NCBI GenBank assembly: GCA_949825065.1
Contig: OX463842.1
Location: 29,264,672-29,328,671, forward strand
Length of the DNA: 64,000 bases
DNA from: Odontocerum albicorne
Taxonomy: Eukaryota; Arthropoda; Insecta; Trichoptera; Odontoceridae
Reading direction: 5' to 3'
This document shows, one piece after another, positions 23,841-36,045 of the stretch. Both the position numbers and the translations under genes were made by a program. A model generated the notes under the pieces. The model was not told the origin of the DNA. It did no database searches and saw nothing but the letters and a program-made list of their open reading frames with translations. Every line of letters begins with the position of its first letter. The stretch's first letter is position 1.

Positions 23841-24600
23841 TCGATGATTCATAGTTTAACTGGATTTTATCTCAAAAGTTATTATTTTAGTTTTCTAAGG
23901 TACATTCGATAGTTTTATTGTAGACATTATGACAAAGTTTTATTTGTTCTATTTTAATACTTATTTGAAATGTTTTATTTTTCACTATTTTATATGCATA
24001 TTAGTGTTACATCAGATTAAGATATGAACTGAGAAAATAAATTGAAATGAAAACATACCGCAAATGCTAAAACACACTTTATTTTTTTTTGTTATTATCT
24101 ACAAGACATATTAAACAACTTTATTTTGCATAATATTTCGAGAGAAAAATTCCCATATAAATAAGAAAAAAATGCAATATTTGAAACTTGTCGTGATCTG
24201 TGAGTGTCCAAATATTATCTGTTATTTTGATGTGGGATTTTATTCAGAAAACAAAATATATTCGAATACATAATATAAGGAAAAGAAACGTACAAGTACC
24301 TATAGAACAATAAGATAAACCTTCACTTTCATTTTTTTCTAAGTCGTGAGAAATCAATGAATTAAAACAATAGACGTGCTGTTCAATTTTCTTCAAAAAT
24401 CATTAAAACACGTGTAACAATTAAGACGGTTCATTTTATACTTAGTAATAACTGTAACTATTATTATGTCATTTTTATTTGCGATATTTCGTCTTTTTTG
24501 ATACGGAGCTTTTACGTGGAAGAAAAAAACATTTTAAGGAAGAAAAAAAATTATTATGTGAAAAATGATCTAAATGACATATTTCTAAACACAAAATCTG

Positions 24601-24833
24601 TCGAGTGGTTGGTTAGACACCTGTCTATCAACTCTGAATTGCGGGTTGGATTCTCGTTGAAAACAAGTTTTTATTTTAAAACGTTCCAGGTTGAAGGTTC
24701 CAGATTGTTAACTTTAAGGCTTGTTTAATCACCTTTCTGGTTGATTATAAAATATTACCACATGGCAATAAACCCGTCAGGTTGCACTTTATATATCGAA
24801 TGTGTAATACGAGTACAACACAATGTAATATCG
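24601..24833 (+). repeat. SINE-A copy, near full length
   Basis: The head GTGGTTGGTTAGACACCTGT carries a B box variant (GGGTTGGATTCTCG). The body follows: GGCTTGTTTAATCACC, TTTCTGGTTGATTATAAAAT, ATTACCACATGGCAATAAAC and CCGTCAGGTTGCACT. It ends in a GAATGTGTAATACGAGTACA-type tail. The head-to-tail length of about 230 bp suggests the family's full size. Confidence 0.68.
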
Positions 24834-24929
24834 AAGTAAAAATAAATAAATAATGGCTATTCATTTATTTATTTTACACATGCCAAGAAATATAAACCAT
24901 TTGTGAAAAAAACAACAGGTAATTTAATT

Positions 24930-25540
24930 TGGACACACAATTTTAATGGATTTGGGTTTGTTGCCTTTCATTTTTCGTGTCCCCAGTAAACTAGGATTTT
25001 GCCTGTATCTCACTGAGGACATATAGCATGAAAAAATAAATCGATACTTCTTTCCGATTTTTGATTATATAAAACCCCGTTGCACATTCTGATCAATCTG
25101 ACAAACAGTGCCACTGAATTACACATGTATACATCACGAGAAATCAAAACTCCTCACACTTCCATAACTCCAGACATACCAAAAACATTCACCCCACAAT
25201 GTACCTTACATAATCATAAAAATAAAAAAAAAACAAAAATTTAAACACAAACCAATAAAAAAACACCACACTCAAGAGCTCGCACAAACCTTTTCCACAA
25301 GTCATTCCTCTTGTAAGCCCAAGTACTCAAACTCCTGTCGCAATAACAACCACGCTCCGATCGACTGCCTAAATTGTTTTCTCCCTTTGCCTTTATTGAA
25401 TTCGGCACCCCATTGTATGTCATGGGAGCTAAATAAGCATATTGCCTTTGGGCAAAATATGTTTTAAATCTAGAGATGGTGAACATTTGATCAGTTGCCA
25501 TGCGTGTCATGTGTCTCTGCTGAGTTCCCTTCATATTTTT
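24930..25540 (-). pseudogene. LINE family B (CR1/Jockey-like) 3' end with RT C-terminus
   Basis: The minus-strand frame beginning near 25534 contains TISRFKTYFAQRQYAYLAPM followed by TYNGVPNSIK. This matches the pattern RxRTxxAQRxxxYLxPxxYNxLPxxI found just before the end of CR1/Jockey-group reverse transcriptases. Downstream on the minus strand (25240 to 24930) is a 3' untranslated region. The same region occurs in the opposite orientation at 29510-29790 without coding sequence. The reading becomes nonsensical after the NSIK block, so a frameshift is likely. The 5' part of the element is missing. Confidence 0.55.
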
Positions 25541-26003
25541 TAATACCTTGGTGCAGACTGACTGGCTGACTATTTTGGAATTATTATTTTAGGTCAATTA
25601 ACTTACTCAATAATATTTTTTCTCGTCACTAGTCATTAACAAAAAAAAACAAGAAAAAATCGCTACTAAATAAATATTGGATATTTACGAAAAACGTTCA
25701 CATTTTTTCAAAATTTAATAATGAATCATTAAATATAATTTAATAGTAATTAAATTCTATGTTTCCTTTTTCATCAGCAATTAATGTGCTGTTCTTGTGG
25801 TGTTTTCAGTTATCCTGAAGAAAATAAATTTTCTAGATATCTGTTTAATTATGTTATTCACGAATGTATATTAGTAAATGCGTATTCTACCTCGATTTTA
25901 TCCATCACTATGAGCTTCAAGGTGTCATCTCTCTTCCGTCTCATAAAGCTACGGTTTCCTAAGAAAGCAGGTTCGTTATATAGCGCACGTTACATGATAT
26001 GAT

Positions 26004-26412
26004 GCTGGCGCGCCGCCAGACGGCAGAAATGAGAACCCACAACTGTCAATGGAAACGTCAAACTGACAGATCCCGATATTATTCCACATATTTTGTTTCA
26101 ACTAGGCTTTTCTATAGTATTTGCTCTTCACATTATAAAAAAGCTTCATTATTTCTTACAAAATCAATCAATATTTCGTCATTTTCGCTGGTCCAAATTA
26201 AATTACATTTGCGTCGCATCCGCCTGGCGCGCCGCCAGACGGTAGAAATGAGAATCCACAACTGTCAGTTGGAAACTTCAAATCTGATTTCACATATTTT
26301 GTTTCAACTGGGCTTTTCTATAGTCTTTGCTCTTCACATTATATAAAGCTTCATTATTTCTTACAAAATCAATCAATATTTCTTCATTCTCGCTGGTCCG
26401 AATTACGTTTGT
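26004..26412 (+). repeat. 219-bp tandem duplication inside the foldback element
   Basis: Two units share CTGGCGCGCCGCCAGACGG, AGAAATGAGAA, CACATATTTTGTTTCAACT, GGCTTTTCTATAGT and a TTCATTATTTCTTACAAAAT stretch, ending at CGCTGGTCC. The second unit has lost about 25 bp after the AACTTCAAA segment. The GC-rich start of each unit can fold into a 6-bp stem. Confidence 0.8.
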
Positions 26413-26528
26413 ACTCATTTTTTATTTTAAAATGGTGTCCGCTATACGGAAAAAATCGTTCCACGACTGTTTGCTCCGCTATCACGGCCGTCATGCAAAT
26501 GGTATCATTGCTATTTGACATAACACTC

Positions 26529-26700
26529 ACAACCAACGCACTCTAAGAAACCAACGCCATTGGTTTGCATAGACAATGTTTTGTTACGTGCGCTATATAA
26601 CGACACAACCAACGCTCTCTAGGAAACCACGCCATATGGTTTGCATAGACAATGTTTTGTAACGTGCGCTATATAACGACACCACTTTCTTAGGAAACCA
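26529..26700 (+). repeat. 76-bp tandem units, two and a partial
   Basis: Units start with ACAACCAACGC at 26529 and 26605. A third, partial unit starts near 26679 and forms the right terminal arm. Each contains GGTTTGCATAGACAATGTTT and the GTGCGCTATATAACGAC end. The array is an internal expansion of the terminal repeat. Confidence 0.75.
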
Positions 26701-27009
26701 ATGCTTTAGGTATATGGTCCAAAAATTTTGCTGTCATTTACTATTTTATGTGGTAACATTTCTATCAAATTCAAATATTCACAACATTCAAGTCATTGTC
26801 TTTGAAATTGGTAAAAGTTTTTTTTACTATTCTCAAAAGTTTTACAGGGATAACGTTGCTTACTTTAACAATTACTCGCATCTCTCACTATAACGTTGTT
26901 ACAGTATAAAGACCTGTCAAAATAATAGTTGACAACAGTGAAAATTATAATTCATACCAAAATAATGATTCACAATAAAATATAAGTTCTTAAATTGATG
27001 AAGGTGGAA

Positions 27010-27220
27010 AATTAACGAAAAGAGCTGGTTAAATGCGATGAAAATGCGTGCAATAAGAATAATTTATTGAGTGTTGATGTTTGACATATTAAGAAATAGG
27101 TAACCGAGAAATAAGTGTGGTTGGATCAAAGACAAGGAATAAGACCAACAAAATAAAGTGTGTGGGGAGATGTATGGAAGTGAAGGATGCAATGGAAGTA
27201 TATCGTTATATCAAATAAAA
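27010..27220 (+). pseudogene. LINE family A tail fragment
   Basis: Broken plus-strand frames give MKMRAIRIIY, then a stop, LMFDILRNR and later GRCMEVKDAMEVY. These correspond to the post-RT region and the MxVxEAxxVC tail of LINE family A. It carries many stops and frame changes. Confidence 0.45.
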
Positions 27221-27454
27221 TAAAATTCTACACGAGTCTTGTATTGATACATATTTTTTTATTTATTCTATTTTGATCTTTCCGAGTATTTAGTGCGCCA
27301 TATGTGTATTTTAATTTATGTTTTTTTTTAATTTTGATATTTTATCTCCTCTTTTATAAATATTATTGTGGTACGTAAATGACACTTATGTTAAGTGTGC
27401 TTTATTCATCCAATAAATATGTAAATTGATATTTTACGGACAATCATGATATAC

Positions 27455-27850
27455 GATACGATAGGCTATCCCTCGTGATCATGTATAATTGTCAGTCATC
27501 TTGTGGATAGAAACGCCTGTGCGTGTATTGGTTGAGTGTGCAAGCTGTTGCATTCAGCAAGCACACACTCTTGATATATCAAACCCAAAGTTCCGATGAC
27601 AAGTAGATTGATACATCAAGACAATTGGCAAGTTGAATCTGCTGCAGCCTTTCATTAGGCAGAGTTTTATACAGCGCTATTTTTGAGTTAGTTTAGTATT
27701 TAATAGCAATATAAGAATTTATGGGTCGCAGCACATAAGCTCTAGAAAAACATGAATTTAGATGAAAAGCGGTCTAAGAGTAAAATCGAACCGGGGCACC
27801 TGCTTGCTTAGTATGAGTGCCAACCGTTAGACCACGGCCAGGCCGCCAAG
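27455..27850 (-). repeat. SINE-B copy with tRNA-like head
   Basis: The complement of 27780-27845 reads GGCCGTGGTCTAACGGTTGG ... CCCCGGTTCGATTTTACTC, with A-box and B-box spacing like a tRNA-derived promoter. The body extends to lower coordinates and shares TTGCATTCAGCAAGCACACA and GATATATCAAACCCAAAGTT with 63.1 kb. The family is different from SINE-A. The length is near 390 bp. Confidence 0.65.
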
Positions 27851-28089
27851 AACCATGGTTTATTAATTTTTTGGAAGAAAAGTCTTCATGACAATGTCAG
27901 TAATTTACGATAAACGACGACATATAAAACTATGAAATATTTTAATTGTGGCAATCCTTGATATTTAAAAAGAATATCTTTCTCTATTTCACATGGCCCC
28001 GCCATTTAACAATAATTAAGCTTCGAAAATTTAGTAAATAACATATTTAACTAACATATCTCACATATTTTTGCATAAATTAATTGAAG

Positions 28090-28570
28090 ATTAGTATTGG
28101 CATGTGCTGAAATGGTAACTTAAAAAACATGCACTAAATGAATCATCAATATGAAGTTTGAACATTTTTCTTCTCCATTTACCTTCAATCAAAATTTGGT
28201 GCTCTTGATCCAGCCACGTTTTGCTCGAGTTACCTCTTCCACGCGCACCTTGATCTTCTAAATTGTATACTCGCTTAGCCAATAATTTTCTCCACTGTCC
28301 AAACTATCTCAAAGCTTCTTTCTTCATCTACTTAAACATCCATTTTATTCATGTACTTATTTATTTCTGATGTCTTTATTGGCGGGATGTTTCTTTTATA
28401 CATTGACACTCCACAATACTTTATTAGTGCACGCATCTCCACAGCGTTAGTCTTAGTTTTATCCTTTTTCTGCTAAGTCCAAATTTTACTTCCATACGTC
28501 AAGGTCGGCACTAACACTCTATTATTTATTGTCACTTTACTACTTTTGATATAGCGTGGTGGCATCAATG
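28090..28570 (-). pseudogene. LINE family A, RT C-terminal fragment
   Basis: Going down the minus strand, VTINNRVLVPTLTYGSKIWT with a stop and NAVEMRALIK lie near 28430-28560. KRVYNLEDQGARGRGNSSKT and then WLDQ lie near 28200-28280. LVPTLxYGSxxW and RGRGxPxKTWLDQ are the two conserved blocks of this LINE family after the RT palm. About 130 bp between them are unreadable. It is inactive and 5' truncated. Confidence 0.6.
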
Positions 28571-29509
28571 TCTTAAGTGCGGTATTTTCTTATACAGTGA
28601 AAAATTATTGGCTAATTTTGGCGATTGTTCAATAAATCATGGAAAGAGTAAATAAATATTAAAAAATGTTTTTATGTTTTTGTTAAAGTGAATAAGTAAT
28701 GACCTGACTCGGATCTTTATGCCATTCGAATCCATATACACAGATCTTAATCTGCATTTAATAAACGGCACGCCTTGTGTCAATGCATTGAATTATATGT
28801 AAAAATTGCACAAACCAGTCCAGTTACTTTACATTCGACCTCTAAAAGAATTATTAATACACTCCATTCTTTATTACTGTCTTGAATATATAGCAACTGG
28901 TTCATTATTGTGATAAGCGAACTTTATGAAATATACAAAATATCAACCACTTTTGGAGTATTTTAAAAGTGGAAAAGAAATACAAGCATGTATAAACAAT
29001 TATATAGGGTGACTGGTACTTAAGGAAACATATTTAAGTACATAAGCAAAAACAATTTGAACATAGTTCATACTCTCGTCTTATCACTGGCCCATTTCAA
29101 ACAACGATTGAAAAACCCTTATTTTCTAGTTAGTACTTGTAATGTTATTATTTCATTCCAAATTTTCCTTTCCTCTTTACGACCCTTTTATTTTTCCATC
29201 GATTGATGATATTTAATTTTATTGTTAGTTGCTATTAAGAACGAGAGAAAAATAGCTCTTTTAAATTAATGTCTCCAACGAAAAAAACATCACATTAAAT
29301 ATCTCCCTTCGTCTTGAAACAAACTTCTTGCTATTGGTCTATCAATATTGTTGCTTACTAATTTGAAAACGTACAGGAAAACACGAGTTATGAATGGAAA
29401 TTATTTTTTTATTCTTAGGCTTTCATCCGTTAGATTGAAATATTGCTCCACGGATGATAATAATATTAAATATATGTCTTGTATAAAGTTGTTACATACA
29501 TTTTTTGGT

Positions 29510-29790
29510 GATTGTGTGTGGGACATTAAGGGTATGGAGTGATGAAGTGTGAGGGGTTTGATTCATGTGATATATACACACGCAATTGAGTGTCATTGTT
29601 TCTCGAGCTGAGGAGAGTATAAGACGGGGTTTCGTATAATAAAAAATCGGAAAGAAATATCAATTTATTTTTTCATGTTATATGTCCTCAGTAAGATATA
29701 GGCAAAAGTCTAGTTTACTGGGGATACGATAAATAAAAGGCTATAAATCCAAATCCATAATAATTTTGTGTCCACATTATTGTTTTTTTA
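29510..29790 (+). repeat. LINE family B 3' untranslated region, plus-strand copy
   Basis: Matches the complement of 24900-25200 over about 270 bp, sharing AGTGTGAGGGGTTTGATT, TGTTTCTCGAGCTGAG versus its diverged partner, AAAAATCGGAAAGAA and TTATTTTTTCATG, then GTTTACTGGGGA. It ends near a T run that both copies share. No coding part is present. Confidence 0.65.
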
Positions 29791-30594
29791 CAAATTGGGT
29801 ATTTGTGGAGTTTTTTGTCATGTATAAATAAATTAAAAATTATATCATCTCATGTATGAGTGCTGTATTTCTGAATTTATAAAATGAAGCTAATAAGCGC
29901 CAGTTAATGAATTCATGAAAGAAAATAATCGGAAAGTAAAATATAAAAGAAGGATGCCAATGATATATAGTAAGTCTGCTTTCCATAAGACCATTGAAAA
30001 AGGTAACGTTGGTGTTTTGACAGATAAGTGAATTAATAACGATCAGCGCGAGAAGTCGAAGGTCCAAACGAAAAGGTTTCTTTAGAAATCCGAAGTACTC
30101 GTATCTTTTCTTCCCTAAGCTAGTAGTGGCCCCATTCATGGTCCATGATTAATTTACATAGATTATCCACTTGTGTTAAATATCCATATTTTGCAGGTTT
30201 GATTGTCTCGACTCCGGTTACTTAAAATAATTGTTAGCAGCTTATTAAGGTTATTATTAACTAATTAAAAAAAATCGAACAAAATTGTGATTAACTTTGC
30301 AATTATCAATCGTCCTTCGTTGTTTTAAGGTTGATTTATTTTAAATGTACTTGTAATTTGTTTTGTCAATTTTACTAAATTATAAATTTTAATGAGGAAC
30401 GTTTTATAATATTATTTAAGTATATTTTAAATTAAAATTACAATTGGTTATTGTAAAATCAAATAATTGACAGATCATCAAATTTTGCACAATTTGCAAC
30501 TAACATTCAATGTACTAAATATTTAAGAAACCTTCATCAATACAATAAAATATATCGAAACGATATCGATCTACAATGGTTATCCCTTCAGAAT

Positions 30595-30672
30595 TCTGAA
30601 ACATATTTCTGGTTAGTTGTAAGAGATTGCCCCATGGCAATAAACTCCCCAGGTTGTACTGTTAAAATTCAA
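30595..30672 (+). repeat. SINE-A tail fragment
   Basis: CTGGTTAGTTGTAAGAGATT, then GCCCCATGGCAATAAACTCC and CCAGGTTGTACTG match the SINE-A body and tail. It lies about 65 bp from an inverted SINE-A copy. Confidence 0.55.
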
Positions 30673-30737
30673 TTCACCAGAAATAAGATTAAATATTACT
30701 TTTGTTTTTATGGAACCAGTATAATTTGTATTATATT

Positions 30738-30870
30738 ACATATTTCTTGTATAAATTACAACTTGAGTTTATTTCCATGTGGTAAATCATTCCAACGAAC
30801 AAGAAATATATTTAATAGGCCTTTAATAAAATAAGTTATAACGGGAATCAAAACATATCATCTGGGATTG
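30738..30870 (-). repeat. SINE-A copy, inverted to its neighbour
   Basis: The complement shows a degraded B-box end (GATTCCCGTTATAACTT), a GAATGATTTACCACATGGAA stretch, AATAAACTCAAGTTGTA and a weak tail. Together with 30595-30672 it forms a convergent pair that could pair as a hairpin in RNA. Confidence 0.5.
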
Positions 30871-30979
30871 AAAATAAAGTTTTTATAAATTAGATGGCGG
30901 AGTTCGGATAATTTATTTACCATTAAGTTTATTATTTTATAAATCTTTTAGTAGAATTTCCAGTGTTAGACTGTTAAGT

Positions 30980-31325
30980 TCCAGTGTTAGATCAGTCGAC
31001 GTCTGCTCCATGAGCGAAGGCCTCCCCCAGTACTCGCCACTCTATGTCCTGATCAAGTCGCGGCCACGTTAGACCACCAATATTCCGCACGTCGTCTCTC
31101 CAACGCATCTTCGGTCTTCTCAGGGATAAGATTGGAGAATCTGATATGTCCATCTATGGTCCTTCATTATTGCAACGGGCCCTGCCCATCTCCGTTTAGT
31201 TTATTTAATTTTTACTATCACGTCCTTAAATCCTATTGACTCTTTTATCCACGTATTTTACATCACGTCTCATCCTTCCTAGCATGCTTCCCTTGCCCAC
31301 CCCTAGCATAATCCATCGGTGAGAT
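30980..31325 (-). pseudogene. LINE family C, RT C-terminal fragment (GHVxR type)
   Basis: The minus-strand reading gives RRWAGPVAIMKDHRWTYQIL and SLRRPKMRWRDDVRNIGGLT, then DQDIEWRVLGEAFAHGAD. This matches the familiar endonuclease-reverse-transcriptase ending W-A-G-H-x-x-R ... GRPxxRWxDD ... WRxLGEAxxxQ. Upstream (31270-31325) is an IMLGVG segment that corresponds to AMLGVSLRDRIRN. Stops and frameshifts are present. It is distinct from families A and B by sequence. Confidence 0.68.
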
Positions 31326-31329
31326 TTAT

Positions 31330-33085
31330 TTCATCATGGATAAAATTATTTTAAAGTTGGAAATTTATTCGGTTTAAAAGATCAAATAATTTTTCGACAC
31401 TACTGGTATGTTTGGTGATTAATTGTATTTATTTAAAAATAATTATAAATGTGTTTTTTAAATTAGTATTCACCCAAAATTTGGTGGTTCCAGTCAATTA
31501 GGATTGATGACTTAATTAATTAAATCGAGAACAGAAAATATTTGCTATTGTACTGTTAGAAGCATAATCAAAGTAAGTTCGGACGATTTAATTGCTTCTT
31601 ATAAAAGTGGTTAATTTTTCACCAAATATATTGTATATTTGAAAAGTTTAAGGGCAGCCAAAGTAGAAGAACAACATAAACAATGAAATTTTTGTAAGAT
31701 GATCTGAATTTTTGCAAGCTAAGAGAACCCTTTTTTCATTTTTTACACATTGTTATATGTCTAATAAACGTAATACTGAAATATTGTTTTGAAACCAAAT
31801 CAATCAGCTCTTATGCGAAATTTGACTGCCACTTGGGGTTTTCAGGTGTAATTCTCGTTGGTACCTGAAAAATAATACTAAAATGATACCTAGGCTAGAC
31901 ACGTGCGAGTGTTGTATCTTCACGCACGGTAATATTGTCAATGACGAATTGCGAGTTTCGTGACTTTTATTTTGTTTTAAAAATGAAGGCTCGATTAATG
32001 GGGTCGAATAAAATATTGTCTTCTAGCCCCGCTTTGAATATACTCACATAGACCAGAGGGGGACCATACGAATGAAAATGTTTTTCAAGAAAAGGAGATT
32101 GCTGAATGTAACTTTTGTTTTGTAAAATATATTTTATAACAGAACAAAATTCGTTTTTGAATCAAAATAGGGATACTCGTATTGTCTTATTATTAAATTT
32201 TATTTTTTATAATGTTTACACGAGTCTTCTCTACAAACAATGAAAACCGTATCCCTAGACCTCACCGCTCGTGAGATTTGACAACTCTCAACAGTGATTG
32301 CCCTTGCGCCGCGGCCCAACAAATATAAAATTAACAAATCCACCTACTAATATTATTACCTTTTTAAAGATTTATTAGGCTTCAAACAATTTTAGTATTT
32401 CTAGTGATAAATACTTATCATACTATAAATAACAAGACCAGTAATTTAGCCTACGCGTTATGGTTTGACTTGTCCATTGACACGCTAAAGCAATTTTTAT
32501 AACCTCACAATTTAAAATAAGCCTTAATCATTCTGTCACCAACAATCGTAAAAATGATGTGAATTATTACTTAAACTTTTTGAAAGAATTTTAAAGAATG
32601 AGATCAAAGAGATTTCCAAAACAAGTGACCTTTAATCACACGATTTCAGAAATCCATCGAAGATAGCCAGCAAAAATAAAAATGTAATAAATTACTCTGA
32701 TTAATTCGGAACGAATAAAAACCTGTTTGATGCATGTTCAAGTATGTTTGGCTGCTGTGGATTTACTGGTTCGAAGATTACTTTTAATGGATGACATTTA
32801 GACGGTTTTATTTCGCAGAAGAAAATAAACAAAACATGTTGCTCCATTTTGATTTAAATGCCCGATGTGTTTTCCTTGACATTTTCGTATGTATAAGGAT
32901 CCTATAAACAATAATTTGGACATGTGTGGCATGAAGAATTTATATGACTTAATTATTTTAATTTTACACAAGTATTATATATTCATATTTAACGATGCTG
33001 TTTTGTTTTATGTATATATATCGTTTTTAAATGAAAACTATTTCCAAAAACAAAAAAAAATAGTACTAAGAAAATTTGTTTATTT
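31330..33085. other. Mostly unannotated; weak repeat D copy at 31980-32050
   Basis: The segment GAAGGCTCGATTAATGGGG with a following ATTGTCTTCTAGCCCCGCTT resembles repeat D. A GC-richer patch lies at 32240-32320. I recognise nothing else. Confidence 0.35.
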
Positions 33086-33239
33086 TTTTAGATATCCGCA
33101 ATACACCGTTTAAAAATTACGTCGTTGTAAAACGGATCCTTTTTGCACATGTGCGTACAATTCTGTCTCTGATATAAGGTCATCTCACGATGAAAATATC
33201 GAATTTTGTAATACACAGTAGCAGAACAGAAGTAATGTA

Positions 33240-33360
33240 GTGTATTTTGTAGTGCTAGTACATACATATCGTTTTCCTGTCGGTATAGGCAGACAGGATA
33301 TAATTTTACTATTCCAACGCACATCTCTCGCCTGCTCTACAACCGTAAACTTATTCATAT
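33240..33360 (-). pseudogene. LINE family A 3' tail
   Basis: The minus-strand frame reads VEQARDVRWNSKIISCLPIP followed by TGKRYVC. This fits the VxEARxVCxDRxxWxxIVSAYPxGKR tail of this family. CCTGTCGGTATAGGCAGA matches CCTGTCGGAATAGGCAGA near 288, the same part of the tail. Confidence 0.5.
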
Positions 33361-33369
33361 AATATTAAA

Positions 33370-35255
33370 GCAATAATTCTCTTAAATAATAGAATATAAA
33401 TTGTTTCGTATTACTGCCAAAAGAAAACGACTCCACAAAACTTTCATAAATAGTAGTTGTCCTAAATACTAAAGCACTAAGCTGAAACGCATTCGCATTC
33501 GAATCCCAAAACTTGAGCACTTATCCAAACATTAACACTTTGCATTCAAATCCATACAGATATTTGAATCCCAAGCTATTACATACTTGGGCCCAACCGC
33601 ATTATAATCTCAACAACCACTTCGAAATCATTTATCACAATTCCTCATCACACACACAACAGTTAAAAAGCAATGTTTGAGTTTCATATTTTATTGGACA
33701 ATAATACACAAGTTGTAAACAGTAGTATTGGAACGATTAACATATTAACGGTTAATACTAATAAAACTTCTGATATAAGAGTCCATTCTAGATAGCACTC
33801 TTGTTATAAAAAACAAATATGAAGCTGCATGGGGCATCTTATTTTTAAGGGCGGATGATTAATATATTATTTTTTTTTTTTTATCAGAGTTTTATCCTAT
33901 TGGTTATCATCAAATTCATTAAGCTCCTGGTTTAATGTAGGAAGGCATTATTTTGTAAAAATATAAATTTTGGTAATCCATTTATTTTTTATCATTTTCT
34001 TATATCATTTTTTATAGGTATATCGTATAAAAACTACACATGGGAGGTGGCGGTTTTGCATATTCTTTTCTTTATGTACGTATATGGTATACGCCCTAAT
34101 TTGGATGTTACCCAACCAATGGACAATGACAAGTTGATTACATTAATTGAGAATATATGTGTAAAATATATATTAGAAGTACAATCCCAGTAAGCTCTCG
34201 CGATAAGAAATTGAAGTAATACCACATTTATCAAATAAGAATTCCAATTTCATGTATTTAATTTATTCAAAAATTGTCTTAATACTGCAAACGGAGGAAA
34301 ACGTGTAAGTAGTGAACGTTCTCATATTGCTTGGGATTGGGTTATTCGTGCGTATTTCTTAATATTATAGGATTATAAGAAATTAAAAATATTTTTAAAT
34401 TCCTTGATTAACTATTAAATGTATTATCAGCATTAAAATAACATACTCGTATGTATTTTTCATACTATCATACATTGAAGGTAAAAAAACTTGCTAGTAT
34501 TCAAGCATTCAAGGAAAAAATATGGAAAAAGTTAAATTAGAAATACGAGTATATTTTTAATTATGATCACCCTGTTTCCCAATAATGTAATATACCCAAG
34601 ACCACTCGATTGATGAGCACACATCACCAGTAGTGGTTTATTAATTGATCTAAATTAACTCATTACTTCTTGCGATTTATATTGATTGAAGTTTACTTAT
34701 GAATGCTTTAATAGTTTCGTGACAATGTGCAACACTTGAAGTGAAAGTCTCCTTTGATTGAGGCCAAGCCCCTCCAATTTGCTTTTATTGGTTGTATCAT
34801 TTGACCTTAACAGTAGCCTTAATTTTTTTCCCTTCATTTTGGAACAAATTGAGCATTTTTAACAAATTGAGTACCTCTCACCCTCAAAAAAAACATTTTC
34901 TTAATAATTGATTTGAATAATTCTTCACAAATCTAAATAATTTACTTTCATGTTAATACCAGTCTGATATAGTACACAATTTTATTTAATTATCCCTCAC
35001 ATACATTGCTCACCTCACAGACCCTCCGATAATCGTACATCAACCGCCTACACGAATCCAATATATGATATACACAAATAATCTTAACCACGCCTTATTT
35101 GACTCGTCAGTGACGACATTATTCCTGTTACACTTCTAAAGCCGCTAACATTTAAATATTAAAATATATTAATTAAGAATAATTTTATTTGATATTTAGA
35201 ACTAACCAATATAATTTCTCAAAATATTATTTTGTTTTTTAATAACAATATTAAT
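33370..35255. other. Unannotated AT-rich stretch
   Basis: No gene. Minor shared word between 33560 and 2170 (GAATCCCAAGCTAT). Nothing else could be supported. Confidence 0.35.
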
Positions 35256-35264
35256 AACGAAGCT

Positions 35265-35370
35265 AAGTGGGTCAATTCCCAGATCAAAAGTCTTCTTATA
35301 ATGGAAGGGGGAAATCTTCTCATGTGGATCCGTGTAAGAAGTAAGAGGGAAACTAACACTTACCACTGAC
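35265..35370 (+). repeat. Dispersed repeat E copy
   Basis: GTCAATTCCCAGATC, AGTCTTCTTATAATGGAAGG and GTGGATCCGTGTAA run in the same order as the diverged block at 36475-36575. No coding content. Confidence 0.4.
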
Positions 35371-35799
35371 CTCACTTGGTCATGCGAATCACAAACTAGA
35401 AGATCAATTTGCTTTGCAATAATCAGTTATTACTAATTTTTTAAATATAACGTAACCGTTTAAATATCACCATACGAGAAAAACTTTTAATTTACATTAC
35501 TATTTCTTAAGTGAAAAATAAAACTTATGATACGTCAATTAAAGGGGCATTATATCTCAAAATTCTATAGAAAAACCACATAACTATGAGATTGTTAGTG
35601 TACCGAGTAGGAAAACGTATATTGAAGTATTTTCATGACAGTTAACATTTTATGAAAAACATTGCGAAAACTGAAGTATCATAGTTTATGTGACTTTACA
35701 GGAGTGCGTTTTCAAATATATCAAATGTCAAAATTATACATATTAAAATATTTAATATTTTCTTTAAAAAATATATAAATACAAACACACATACATACA

Positions 35800-36045
35800 T
35801 ATTAACATGCCCAGTGTGAGGTAGGCATGTATAACATATCTCTTTTTTTCTTTCCAAAGACACAACTTTCATTTCTTTCATAATAATACATCTCATCATG
35901 AGCAACCTTATTTTATTAACGCTTATCACTTAAAGTCTTTTTTCACTTGATTCAGCCACGTTTTCCTCGGTCTACAAATTCCACTCACACCATGCACGTT
36001 TGACTTATAAATTCGCTTGGTATTTTTTTCAAACTTTTTGAGACA
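35800..36045 (-). pseudogene. LINE family A tail
   Basis: The minus-strand frame reads KNTKRIYKSNVHGVSGICRP, then RKTWLNQVKKDFK and stops. A shifted frame continues as RLLMMRCIIMKEMKVVSLER. These are the GxGRPRKTWLDQV block and the RCMxxxMKVxEAxVV tail. Confidence 0.55.

Larger units (their letters stand above)
25942..26710. mobile_element. Foldback-type element with 52-bp terminal inverted repeats
   Basis: Arms 25942-25993 and 26659-26710 are inverted complements at about 44 of 52 positions, sharing GGTTTCCTAAGAAAG and TCGTTATATAGCGCACGTTA. Between them is a roughly 219-bp direct duplication (26004-26220 and 26223-26412), each unit opening with the hairpin CTGGCGCGCCGCCAG. Then come tandem units of about 76 bp (from 26529 and 26605) that end in the same GTAACGTGCGCTATATAACG as the right arm. 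No transposase frame is present, so it is non-autonomous. Tandemly repeated subterminal sequence inside long inverted arms resembles Foldback-like elements, but the superfamily is unassigned and I see no clear target-site duplication. Confidence 0.7.
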
